A DNA stretch of 64,000 nucleotides, from the NCBI RefSeq assembly GCF_016097555.1, contig NC_054711.1, forward strand, positions 32,004,553 through 32,068,552, in the 5' to 3' direction. Shown here one piece after another: positions 46,301 to 55,755 of the stretch. The notes below the pieces were generated by a model, which did not search any database, was not told the origin of the DNA, and saw only the letters and a program-made list of their open reading frames with translations. A program made the position numbers and the translations under genes. The first letter of the stretch is position 1. Every line of letters begins with the position of its first letter. Source of the DNA: Gigantopelta aegis (taxonomy: Eukaryota; Mollusca; Gastropoda; Neomphalida; Peltospiridae).

Positions 46301-49300
46301 CAATATTTCCACTTGTCCACTGGACAAATACATCTAGAAATCTACTTGTCTGCCAATATTTCCACTTGTCCACCGGACAAATACATCTAGAAATCTACTT
46401 GTCTGCCAATATTTTCACTTGTCCACCGGACAAATACATCTAGAAATCTACTTGTCCGCCAATATTTTCACTAGTCCACCGGACAAATACATCTAGAAGT
46501 CTACTTGTCTGCCAATATTTTTACTAGTCCACCGGACAAATACATCTAGAAATATACTTGTCCGCCAATATTTTCACTAGTCCACCGGACAAATACATCT
46601 AGAAATCTACTTGTCCGCCAATATTTTCACTAGTCCACCGGACAAATACATCTAGAAATCTACTTGTCTGCCAATATTTTCACTAGTCCACCGGACAAAT
46701 ACATCTAGAAATCTACTTGTCCGACAATGTTTTCACTGCACTGAAAATTTTTACTTGTCCACTGGACAACCACCGAGCACATTTTGCTTGTCCGAATAGA
46801 TTTTCACTTGTCGGGACAAACGTACAAGTCTTTATTTCGAACACTGTTGAATGAATACTAGTCAAAAAAAATATATATTGCTGGTCTTTGGTCAGCACGA
46901 GTGTCAATTTTAACTCTGTGTAACATTTTTTTTTTTTTTTTTAAATTTCCCAAGGTAGTTACAACAGCACCATCCATACCAGAAACAAGCATTCTGAGAG
47001 TACGGCTAAGTTCAAAGGCCTTAACTCTGTCAAAAATGGGTAAATTGTCATGGAAATCAAATTTGGTCTGTAACAATACAAAATTTTACCTCTGTATCTT
47101 GAATCACTTTGAAAAAAGGTTCTGGAAAACTATATCTGGAACAGATATATGTAGACAGACAGAATGATGGAGAAAAAACCTATAGTCCCCTCCGGTTGGA
47201 CTGGTATAGGGGACTAAGAATGCCGCACTGTCTCAAATAATAATAATAAAACAGGTTCTTTTATTCTCAATGAGTAACATGGCTTCTTTTTAAAACATTT
47301 GGGGTCATAGAAGTTGCCTTACAGGGAACAAGTTTCAGAGATCGCTACACAATTTTAAAACGTTAAACAGTAATTGCTAATCAATTTTTAATTGACTAGA
47401 AAGATCGCCAATGAAGATTTTGATAACAAAATGTTCCCTGCCTTATGTATTTGGAAAATATGAAGGAAAGCATTTAGAGTACCAAGGGAAATGATGAGGG
47501 GGCAACATGGAAGATGGATGAGGACAGAAGAAAAAAAAAAATATTCACACCTTGTCTGTACCATCCATATTTTTCAAACCCCACAAACCCCCCCCCCCCC
47601 CCCACACACACACACACACCCCCCCCCCCCCCCCAAAGAAACAACCAACCAAACAAAATGAAAAACTAAAGAAACAAAAAAACCCAAAACAAACAAAAAA
47701 CCAAAACAAAATCACGGCCACAGTAATTCTGGAACTTCGATCTGACTAGAGCTTAAATATTAATAAAGTTAAAATTCCTATAAAACCATATTATCACATT
47801 TGAACCCCACACCAACTTAAAGAACATAAAAAAAATTAAAAAAATAATACAAATTGTGTACGTAAATAAAAAAGTATCTTTCCAAATTCCAGTCAAACTG
47901 CATAGGTTAAATATTGTTTTTTGATACAGGTATCGCATACAGCTTGCTGTTCCACCTTGTCTCCATGTACTACATTATCTGTTGTGCCTCGGTGGTGTCG
48001 TGGTTACGTCATCAGGCCTTAAAGCTGGTAGGTACAGGGTTCGCAGCCCGGTACCGGCTCCCCACCCAGAGCGAGTTTTAACAACTCAATGGATAGGTGT
48101 AAGACCACTGCACCTCTTCTCTCTCACTAACCCAACTATTAACTCAAATTGACCCTCTGTCCTGGACAGATAGCCCAGATAGCTGAGGTGTGTGCCCAGA
48201 ACAGCATGCTTGAACCTTAATTGGATATAAGCATGGAAATAAGTTGAAATGGAAATGAAATGGAAAAATAGAAACCTTGGCTGTTGTAGCATTTTGTCTT
48301 CACCCCTATATTAAAAATGAAATTTAATCCATATAATTTGATGGTAATTTGTTATAGCTTAGCTTAGTAACTGGTTAAATGTGTCCATATACCACTAGGG
48401 TTTCGAACACGCCTATCCCGAGTCCCGCCTCCGATAGGATCGGGGGTCTGACTCGGGACAGGGACAAATTTGTTATAAAACAACTTCTTTATTTACATAT
48501 ATACTGTTATTATTATTATTTCTTTTTTAAATGTTAAGAGAGTTGGTATGGGTTTAGAATTTAATAATATATTTTAATAGGAATTTTTATTTTATTCATT
48601 AAATGATATTCCCTAGGGAAAGATCACGTTTCTTTCCCCACTTCTCTCTGCCCATATGGGTAATAATTTGCTTTATTCTTGTAGAGATTGGCTTGTGGAT
48701 TTATCTCCCTTGATCTACAATAAATTAAACCAAAGTGATACTGTTTGCATCAAATGGGAACTATTATATATCTGGGTGATCCTTAGCCATATGTCTAATG
48801 CCATATAACCCTAAATAAAATGTGTTGAGTGCGTTGTTAAATAAAACATTTCCTTCCTTCAAATGGGAACCAATGAATTGGTATATCCTGTATAACCATA
48901 AACTAAATAATGCTAAAACTAATATAATATCATTTAATGAATAAAATAAAAATTCCTATTAAAATATATTATTAAATTCTAAACCCATACCAACTCTCTT
49001 AACATTTAAAAAAGAAATAATAATAATAACAGTATATATACGAAACAAATGTCAGGATTTTTGTATTGCCCGAGCGATATTATTATTTGTATATATTTTT
49101 TTAATGAATACCGTAACAAGGACCGTCTCAAAATGTTTCAACCACAACTAGAAGGAGATGACGAAATGACGTCACATTTCACATGCATAGTCTAAGCTAA
49201 GATTGGGGAAGCGACGTTATGTTATGACGTCGTCACTTCCAAAAATTATGTTATTACATGTGTGCTTTGTATGATTTTTATTAACTCGGTTATGTTGAAC

Positions 49301-51385
49301 CATGTGGATATAAAACCATAAATAAATTGTGTTGAGTGCATTGTTAAATAAAACATATTTTTCTCTTTTTTCTTCTTTAAGGTTTTAAAAGACAACATTA
49401 CTACTTTAATATATTTTTTCCCCATTTCAGACTGCGTCGTGACCAAGTTAGAGAACAGGAAATGGCCGAATATACAGCAAAGCTGCCTGATCGCTTTAGG
49501 GTAATGTAATATATTGTACTCATCTTATACCAGATGTCAAAGGCCATGTATGTGCTATTCTGTCTGTGGGACGGTGCATATAAAAGATCCCTTGCTATTA
49601 ATGTAAAAATGTGGCGTGTTTCCTCTCTATGACTGTCAAAATATCCATATGTTTGACATCCAATAGCTGATGACAGTGTGCTCTAATGGTGTCGTTAAAC
49701 AAAACAAACTTTTTTTGGTTGTCATTTCTGTAGTGCTCTGCATAAGAGGTACAGGAAATTACTACTGACTAACACAATTGGCTAGCTTCCACTGGTTTGA
49801 CTGTCAAAACAAATGCCAACTGCTATTGTTTAATTGAGCTGAAACTAAAATAAATTGTCTTGCAGTGTGATCATTAAAAGTTGCATTTGCTTAAACACAT
49901 TAATAAAAATACACATTTTAATGTGTACCTGTTCCAACGGAATAATATCATGACAAATTTTTTTCATGATTTACAGTATTCAAAATAGAATATATTTGAA
50001 GATCAGACAGGGCACCTTTGTTTCTTTCCATCCACAGTGTCCGAGTTTCTGGACACAACAGCAAATAAGCAGGCCAACCACTTGCTGTCATTGCCGTGGT
50101 AAACTTTGAACCCTGTTGAAATGTACCTTTCCATTTCTTAGAGGCAGGTTTTCTGCCAGAAAAGAATTTGAGGCTATGCAGGGCTTCTAGAATTTTTAGA
50201 AAATCCACTAGCCATGGGATCTGTGATTTAAAAAATGTACTAGCCATGATTAAAAATTCACTAGCCCTGCTTTACTTTAAGTTAATACAATTTTACTAAA
50301 TAATAATAATAATCAGATATGTCACTTAAAGGGAGAGATAGAGCTTAAAAACACTAGCATTGGGGTGGGGGGCAGAATATTCATATTTACAAAATCAGCT
50401 TAACTGCAACATTTGACTTCTTTTTTTTACTAGCTGTCGGGCATGGCAATAGTAGTTAGTTACTAGCCTGGAATTGAATATCACTTGCCATGGGAGTGGG
50501 GCTACCACAATCTTGAAGCCCTGGGCTAGGAAGAAGAATATAACAGATCACAAGTATCCTTATTTGGTGGTTATGGGTTAGAAATCTCTTGAAAATGGGA
50601 CACTGAATTTCATGTACTTGAACAAATGTTAAACAGCAGTTTGCTTTCTTTCTATAAATTTTCTAAATGTATCCATTAATTTCTGAGATTTTAGGGTATA
50701 TAAATTTACCCTTTCTTCCGTCTGGCAGAAACCCTGAGGGGGAACATTCCACGGCCTGGTATTGGCAATAAATTTTCTGGGGGGTGGGGGATGTAGCCCA
50801 GTGAGCCTAGTGGTAAAGCTCACCTGATGCGCGGTCGGTCTGGGATCGATCCCCATCGGTGGACCCATTTTGGACTATTTGTCATTCCAGCCAGTGCATC
50901 ATGACTGGTATATGAAAGATTGTGGTATGTGCTCTCCTGTCTGGTATGGTGCGCATGCAGCATATAAAAGATCCCTTGCTACTAATGGAAAAATGTAGTA
51001 GGTTTTCTCTCCAAGTCTAGACTATATGTGAAAATTACTAAATGTTTGACACACAATAACTGATGATTAATAAATCATTGAGCTCTAGTGTTGTTGTTAA
51101 ACAAAACTAACTTTTTTAATCAACTTTTTTTGAAGCCGTTGAAATGTATTCTTTTTTGTTACTTCCAATGATCCAAGTTTTGTTCATTTTTATTTGTTTT
51201 AAAAGTATGTACTTGCAATTTTTAAGCCCTCGCTCTAGTGTGTGAAACTGTTGATAGTGGTGAGCTACTCCTCTCCTTGGAACCACTCTGTCAAGAGTTG
51301 TTGTCTGTTAACATATTTTTAGATGTAGATATTTAAAATGAGACTTTCTTTTTTACAGTCAATAAACTACGTTCAACAGTGGTGA
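40399..51385 (+). CDS. Small uncharacterised protein, 111 aa (3 coding exons)
   Basis: The joined exons read MASGIAEHHEALRRQNMLNR to the end SINYVQQW. The protein is hydrophilic and charged, with no signal peptide or membrane segment. It has a likely helix at 6-30 (HHEALRRQNMLNRRAYITKQ), a Tyr/Pro segment (DDYVPDYQVVYPRNTY, 33-48) and a basic-acidic helix (KLRRDQVREQEMAEYTAK, 80-97). Splice phases are consistent: AA|A spans exons 1-2 and phase 0 follows. It could be a small structural or ciliary protein, but I recognise no family. The short last exon (8 codons) and the weak donor GTAATG of the middle exon make the C-terminus less certain. The introns are long (8.8 and 1.9 kb) and repeat-filled. 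Confidence 0.7.
40407..40645 (+). CDS. 111-aa protein, coding exon 1
   Basis: An acceptor CATTTTCAG ends at 40398, so a 5' UTR intron precedes it. ATG 40407 is 9 bases in. Encodes residues 1-79 and two bases; donor ACAA|GTATGT. An upstream in-frame ATG at 40377 lies before the acceptor and is not used in this model. Confidence 0.75.
40698..40812 (+). mobile_element. SINE head-1 and core fragment
   Basis: GTGGTCAGTCTAGGATCGAT, CCACGACTGGTGTATCAAAG, GTGCTATCCTGTG. Just 52 bp after the exon. Confidence 0.8.
40951..41478 (+). mobile_element. SINE head 1 with duplicated core and tail 1
   Basis: Head (ACATAGTCCAGTGGTACGGC), core, then a second core from about 41168 (GCACCACAACTGGTATATC), tail 1 to 41392, and another tail-1 piece to 41478. 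Partial tandem duplication of the 3' half. Confidence 0.8.
41479..42030. other. Intron sequence with two CRE-like palindromes
   Basis: TGACGTCA occurs at 41780-41787 and 41796-41803, eight bases apart. It is a CREB/ATF consensus, but it may simply belong to a repeat. Nothing else recognised. Confidence 0.4.
42036..42485. repeat. Cluster of three long hairpins
   Basis: (1) AGTATGTGAT / ATCACATACT at 42036-42065. (2) TGACGATAACACATTTTAGA with GTGAAA, inverted directly at 42171-42222. (3) TCAAATATGATTTATATCTC inverted between about 42365 and 42482, with inner GTTTGCAAT / ATTGCAAAC. They may be parts of one palindromic element. Confidence 0.7.
42640..43006. mobile_element. TTAA-flanked MITE (AGGGACATACCCTAG family), best copy
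   Basis: AGGGACATACCCTAGTTTTT and CTAGGGTATGTCCCT are inverted; TTAA at 42636-42639 and 43007-43010. piggyBac- or Kolobok-like by target site. Its right end is amplified in the following array. Confidence 0.9.
42960..43214 (+). repeat. 51-bp array of a MITE right end, five units
   Basis: Unit CTAAACTTAGTGTTAATTTT ... GGTATGTCCCTTTAA, five copies with almost no differences. The first unit is the right end of the element at 42640 plus its TTAA. The unit runs from just after an internal TTAA (42956-42959) to the terminal TTAA. Confidence 0.95.
43215..43424. other. Intron sequence with a MITE end
   Basis: A partial CAGGGAACATTTTGG end at 43382. Nothing else recognised. Confidence 0.5.
43425..43690 (+). 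repeat. Dispersed repeat (CTACCGGTCCAACC family)
   Basis: CCTCTACCGGTCCAACCAG, TTTATCATGTATTGTTACAG, GTTATGGCCCTTGAACTTAG. Same family as 16166-16660 and 46935-47215. Confidence 0.75.
43699..44950. repeat. 49-bp satellite built from a hAT-like MITE terminus, ~25 units
   Basis: Unit CTAGCCCGACATTGGATATC, ACTAGCCATGGGAGTGGGGC, TACCATAAT. It matches the complement of the left end of the MITE at 59681. The array ends CTAGAAACCCTG at 44948-44959, the MITE's own terminus. A variant GGGTAGTGG unit recurs with 4-, 6-, 4- and 9-unit spacing, and a two-mutation marker (GGGTAG with AATCCAG) repeats about 495 bp apart, so a block of ten units was itself duplicated. Confidence 0.95.
44960..45691. other. 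Intron sequence, SINE tail-1 fragment
   Basis: 45008-45103 is a diverged SINE tail 1 (TGATAGCCGATTTTAATTAA, GTTAAACAAAACAAAC). No other feature. Confidence 0.55.
45692..46003. repeat. 156-bp direct duplication
   Basis: TTTATTGCATGAT, GTGCAGCAATACGTTCAAAA and ATTTCTTTGTCAAATGAAGG occur twice at a 156-bp offset with few differences. Confidence 0.9.
46073..46846. mobile_element. TIR element, 5-bp duplication, filled by a 53-bp array
   Basis: CAGTGATAGAAATAAGTAG at the left and CTTTATTTCGAACACTG at the right are inverted. TTGAA flanks directly (46068-46072, 46847-46851). Inside, 46096-46735 is about 12 tandem 53-bp units (TTTTCACTAGTCCACCGGAC, AAATACATCTAGAAATCTAC, TTGTCTGCCAATA). Confidence 0.88.
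46935..47215 (-). repeat. Dispersed repeat (CTACCGGTCCAACC family), inverted copy
   Basis: Ends ACCTATAGTCCCCTCCGGTT, GGACTGGTATAGGGGACTA. Minus-strand relative of 43425-43690. Confidence 0.65.
47322..47440. mobile_element. CAGGGAAC-type MITE, complete, 5-bp duplication
   Basis: CAGGGAACAAGTTTC and AAAATGTTCCCTG are inverted over 119 bp. CCTTA flanks directly (47317-47321, 47441-47445). It is the shortest complete element here. Confidence 0.82.
47441..47983. other. Intron sequence with a C/AC mirror repeat
   Basis: At 47588-47634 about 16 C, (AC)8 and about 16 C form a mirror-symmetric pyrimidine-rich tract. Otherwise A-rich, no gene. Confidence 0.55.
47984..48266 (+). mobile_element. Head-3 short-body SINE
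   Basis: GCCTCGGTGGTGTCGTGG, GGTTCGCAGCCCGGTACC, GTCCTGGACAGATAGCCCAG, then AATTGGATATAAGC and a GAAATGGAAA tail. Same family as 2390-2647 and 60518-60738. Confidence 0.88.
48360..48468. repeat. Dispersed ~108-bp repeat, second copy
   Basis: CTTAGTAACTGGTTAAATGT through ACTCGGGACAGGGA, as at 34115. Confidence 0.75.
48498..49040. mobile_element. Foldback element with ~113-bp near-perfect arms
   Basis: 48498-48610 is inverted at 48926-49040 (ATATACTGTTATTATTATTA, GTTAAGAGAGTTGGTATGGG). The middle holds a SINE tail-2 fragment at 48768-48865 and otherwise unknown DNA. No transposase. Confidence 0.8.
49041..49430. other. Intron sequence, SINE tail-2 fragment
   Basis: TGACGTCA at 49167-49174 and TGACGTCG near 49224; SINE tail-2 fragment 49296-49367. 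Ends in acceptor CCCCATTTCAG. Confidence 0.5.
49431..49500 (+). CDS. 111-aa protein, coding exon 2
   Basis: 70 bases encoding the last base of K80 and LRRDQVREQEMAEYTAKLPD RFR. The donor AGG|GTAATG is weak but keeps phase 0; read-through would stop within three codons. Confidence 0.7.
49530..49714 (+). mobile_element. SINE, headless, tail 1
   Basis: CAAAGGCCATGTATGTGCTA, GTGCATATAAAAGATCCC, ACATCCAATAGCTGATGACA, GTCGTTAAACAAAACAAAC. Confidence 0.85.
49715..50178. other. Intron sequence, no feature
   Basis: Nothing recognised. Confidence 0.5.
50179..50523 (-). mobile_element. hAT-like MITE (CAGGGCTTCTAGA family), complete
   Basis: CAGGGCTTCTAGAA and CTTGAAGCCCTG are inverted, 345 bp. It matches 59681-60032 in the opposite orientation. 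The right side contains CATGGGAGTGGGGCTACCAC, the sequence from which the 49-bp satellite grew. No perfect target duplication remains. Confidence 0.88.
50778..51113 (+). mobile_element. Full-length SINE, head 1 with tail 1
   Basis: GATGTAGCCCAGTGAGCCTA, GGGATCGATCCCCATCGG, core, AATGTAGTAGGTTTTCTC, tail 1 to GTTAAACAAAACTAAC. Preceded by a G-rich stretch. Confidence 0.9.
51359..51385 (+). CDS. 111-aa protein, coding exon 3 and stop
   Basis: After acceptor CTTTTTTACAG: S I N Y V Q Q W and TGA. The short terminal exon is supported by phase and acceptor only. Confidence 0.55.
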   Translation, partial: SINYVQQW

Positions 51386-53062
51386 AAGGCATTCGCTATG
51401 GACACTAGAAGAAACTGGCCGTGAAGTTTTACCCAAACTGGCTGTGAAGTTTTACCCAAACTGGCTGTGAAGTTTTACACAAACTGGCTTTGAACTTTTT
51501 TACACAAACTAGCTGTGAAGTTTTATTTTTAAAAAAACTGGCTGCAAAATTTTACAGAAACTAGCTGTGTACTTTTACGCCTGTGAAGTTTTAAAAAAAT
51601 TGGTTGCGAGGTTTTGCAGAAATCAATTAGATTTTGCTTACACACCTTAGTTGTATGTTCTACCAGAGTATGAAACTTGTTAAAGTCAACAGAAAGTTTA
51701 AACAAGTTACAAATAAGTAACAGTTGACTACATGAACACATTTTAAAATGGTTGTAGGTAACAAATTTGTACGTCCGAGCCCTGTATGTGTTTTTTTTAT
51801 GTCGACAAGGTTTTGTTATTAGTATTATTTAAGATTGTTGAGCAGTGTGATTAATAAGTCTGATTTGGAAGGAATGTGTTCTAGTTCTTTCTCAGGTTTT
51901 TTTTTTACTTGACGGCCAGTAAATACCCAATGTTGTTAGTTATTAATCGCAAAGACTTGCATTTTAATTAGCAGGCTCACTTCACAGGGAACGTTTTGTT
52001 CAGTACTGCATCGCGATTTGCTATGCAAATTTAACGATATTGCTACATATTATGTTAAATAATAGTTGCTAATCAAATTTTTTAAAACAAAATATTCCGT
52101 TTCACAATCTGACAATATCTGTGTCATTAAATATCAGTATTATTTTAATATATCATGTTTGCATATCTGTGATACAGTGTATATAGTATTATATATTTAT
52201 ATTGTTGTAGTGTAATTTTCAAGCAATTTGTTTGTTTTTCGTGTGTTTTTTTTGTTTGTTTCATTGTTTGCTTTATTTAAAAAAAAGTGTTTTGTAGTTC
52301 ACTATATATTTATGTTTTATGTATTTAATCACAATTTCATCATGGACAAATTTCAAAATGGTGGTGGTTGTTTGTTTTTTTTTGCCATCAGCATCGGTTA
52401 ATTAAATTCGATTGGCAAAAGATTTGATACAGTTTAATAAGCTATGATGGACCAAAACACGTGTTTGCATAAAGTATTGCATGTATATTCCCTATTAAAC
52501 AAGGAAAGTTTGTTCCTGTAGTACCAGTACAGGTTTTGCACTGTTCAAGGATAAATACCAACGACCCAATTCTTGTTTCAGCAAAACATGGCTATAACTA
52601 ACTGAGTTCATGTTAGAAATAACAAAAGTACTGGCCAATTTCTCTTGAAAAAACCTCGAAAGGGCATACATTTTTGTGTTCTGGAGTCGATTCACACCAG
52701 GAAAAATAATTTATTTCCCAGGGAACTTCTGGAACTTCTGGAATTCTTACTGATGATGATGATGATGATGATGATGATGGTTTATTTGTATGTTTTGTTT
52801 CTTGTTTGCAGATGTTTTGGTTATGTATTTTACCTCTGGGTTTTTAATCAACGTTTTAATTAACCAATTTTATGTCTTTCTAAAATATGTTAATATTTTA
52901 GTTTGCCATTTTAATCAGAACACTAGTAGTTTTTCTGTCTTTGTTTTGTTATGAATTTCTTGTTCTGTGCATTTCACTATTTTTGTGTGTCAAGAAATCA
53001 AAATTTATATGTCAATGTTTTCACTGTTTTAAAGTCTGAAATAAATGCGCTTTTTTTTTCAT
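51386..53062 (+). other. Putative 3' UTR of the 111-aa gene
   Basis: Starts with a 23-bp degenerate tandem repeat (ACTGGCTGTGAAGTTTTAC; 51414-51560, about six units). A CAGGGAAC-type MITE copy lies at 51985-52100, and (GAT)n at 52752-52778. AATAAA at 53041-53046 is a plausible polyadenylation signal. Long AT-rich 3' UTR is inferred, not shown. Confidence 0.5.
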
Positions 53063-53063
53063 C

Positions 53064-54536
53064 GAAGTTTTATTTATAGTTTTATTTTGAGATTTCACAC
53101 CAACCACTATTTACAACAGTAAAACGGTTTAGAAATGTCAGTACAGTGCTATCTTCATACAGTGACAGTATTAAAGTTTTATTTATAGTTTTACTTTGAG
53201 ATTTCACACCAACCACTATTTACAACAGTAAAACGGTTTAGAAATGTCAGTACAGTGCTATCTTCATACAGTGACAGTATTAAAGTTTTATTTATAGTTT
53301 TACTTTGAGATTTCACACCAACCACTATTTACAACAGTAAAACGGTTTAGAAATGTCAGTACAGTGCTATCTTCATACAGTGACAGTATTAAAGTTTTAT
53401 TTATAGTTTTACTTTGAGATTTCACACCAACCACTATTTACAACAGTAAAATGGTTGATAAATGTCAGTACAGTGCTATCTTCATACAGTGACAGTATTA
53501 AAGTTTTATTTATAGTTTTACTTTGAGATTTCACACCAACCACTATTTACAACAGTAAAACGGTTGAGAAATGTCAGTACAGTGCTATCTTCATACAGTG
53601 ACAGTATTAAAGTTTTATTTAAAGTTTTACTTTGAGATTTCACACCAACCACTATTTACAACAGTAAAACAGTTACAGTGACAGTATTAAAGTTTTATTT
53701 ATAGTTTTACTTTGAGATTTCACACCAACCACTATTTACAACAGTAAAACAGTTGATAAATGTCAGTACAGTGCTATCTTCATACAGTGACAGTATTTAA
53801 AGTTTTATTTATAGTTTTACTTTGAGATTTCACACCAACCACTATTTACAACAGTAAAACAGTTGAGAAATGTCAGTACAGTGCTATCTTCATACAGTGA
53901 CAGTATTAAAGTTTTATTTATAGTTTTACTTTGAGATTTCACACCAACCACTATTTACAACAGTAAAACAGTTGAGAAATGTCAGTACAGTGCTATCTTC
54001 ATACAGTGACAGTATTAAAGTTTATTTATAGTTTTACTTTGAGATTTCACACCAACCACTATTTACAACAGTAAAAACAGTTGATAAATGTCAGTACAGT
54101 GCTATCTTCATACAGTGACAGTATTAAAGTTTTATTTATAGTTTTACTTTGAGATTTCACACCAACCACTATTTACAACAGTAAAACAGTTGAGAAATGT
54201 CAGTACAGTGCTATCTTCATACAGTGACAGTATTAAAGTTTTATTTATAGTTTTACTTTGAGATTTCACACCAACCACTATTTACAACAGTAAAACAGTT
54301 GAGAAATGTCAGTACAGTGCTATCTTCATACAGTGACAGTATTAAAGTTTTATTTATAGTTTTACTTTGAGAATTCACACCAACCACTATTTACAACAGT
54401 AAAACGGTTACAGTGACAGTATTAAAGTTTTATTTATAGTTTTACTTTGAGATTTCACACCAACCACTATTTACAACAGTAAAACGGTTTAGAAATGTCA
54501 GTACAGTGCTATCTTCATACAGTGACAGTATTAAAG
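53064..54536. repeat. 109-bp satellite, ~13.5 units
   Basis: Unit AAGTTTTATTTATAGTTTTA, CTTTGAGATTTCACACCAAC, CACTATTTACAACAGTAAAA, then GTCAGTACAGTGCTATCTTC. Units are very alike; two (near 53670 and 54405) lack the same roughly 38-bp segment, and one has an added A. It starts about 20 bp after the AATAAA. Confidence 0.95.
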
Positions 54537-54540
54537 TTAA

Positions 54541-54720
54541 AATTTGTTTTATTTATGACACCACTAGAGCACGGGATAGCATATACCATGACCCTTGATA
54601 TACCAGTCGTGGGCACTGGTTGAGATAGAGAAAAACCTAAATAGGTCGGTCAGGAATGTTCAGTGGTACAGCCCAAGCACCTCAGGTGAGCGCTCTAACA
54701 ACTGGTCTACACCCCATCCC
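54541..54720 (-). mobile_element. SINE with internal deletion, head 2 and tail 1
   Basis: Minus strand: head-2-like GTTAGAGCGCTCACCTGAGG, short core, then GCTCTAGTGGTGTCATAAAT. The middle is missing. Confidence 0.75.
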
Positions 54721-54732
54721 GGAATTTGACAA

Positions 54733-55013
54733 AGTACATCATATAAGTACTGTATAAGGTGGGTGGTGCTAAGGCAGGTGGGTATGTGTTACATCATGTA
54801 AGTACTGTATAAGGTGGGTGGTGCTAAGGCAGGTGGGTATGTGTTACATCATGTAAGTACTGTATAAGGTGGGTGGTGCTAAGGCAGGTGGGTATGTGTT
54901 ACATCATGTAAGTACTGTATACGGTGGGTGGTGCTAAGGCAGGTGGGTATGTGTGTTACATCATGTAGGTACTGTATAAGGTGGGTGGTGGTAAGTTAGG
55001 TGGGTATGCGTAT
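54733..55013. repeat. 55-bp tandem repeat, five units
   Basis: ACATCATGTAAGTACTGTAT, AAGGTGGGTGGTGCTAAGGC, AGGTGGGTATGTGTT. Confidence 0.95.
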
Positions 55014-55560
55014 AGCCACTTTTCAAAGTGATGGGCAAAGATTTATACGAGATATATTGCTTTTTTAGCAGTACTCTCTGAATGCTTGCTTATTTTTGTG
55101 ATGTTCATTAGATGTCAAAATGTGAGAAAACCCCCAAACCGTCCAATAGACGTTTATTTTGGTGTACTAACGCAGACACGTACATTCATGTATAATATAC
55201 ATGGGTGTACGTGTACATTATATATATCTCCTCCAAACCAACAGGAATCAGGTTATATGCCATCTCCCCCCTCTCCCCTTCGAGTATTACGTAAATCTTG
55301 AAGTATCTGGCCATGTTACCGATATCTGGAGGGGGCACACCTCTAGTGGAGGAGGGGGAGCGGACAAACCATAATGTTACCTTTATTAATATAGAGTTGG
55401 ACAAACAGCGTATCATACATTTTCGTCCTCGAGTTTGCATCCCCCCCCCCCCCCCCCCCCCCCCGTTCCTATACGGGCCTGACTTTACGCCCATAAACAT
55501 TACAACAAAATAATTTAATGTTCCTGAAGCCTAGTAAAACGAATAAATAGAAAAATCTTC
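55014..55560. other. Intergenic, no gene seen
   Basis: Poly-C at 55441-55464. A 104-codon minus frame is open only because of the C-run (poly-Gly). Nothing else. Confidence 0.5.
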
Positions 55561-55755
55561 AGAGGACTCCACAACTGGTCAAAGGCCGTGGTATGTGCTT
55601 TACTGTCTGTGGGAGAATGCATATAAAAGATCCTTAATGCTACTAATGGAAAAATATAGCGGGTTTCCTCTCTACGATTCTCTGTCAGAGTTACCAAAGA
55701 TTTGACATCCAATAGCCGATAATGAATTAATCAATGCGCTTTAAACAAAACAAAC
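55561..55755 (+). mobile_element. SINE, headless, tail 1
   Basis: CCACAACTGGTCAAAGGCCG, TGCATATAAAAGATCC, ACATCCAATAGCCGATAATG. Confidence 0.85.
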
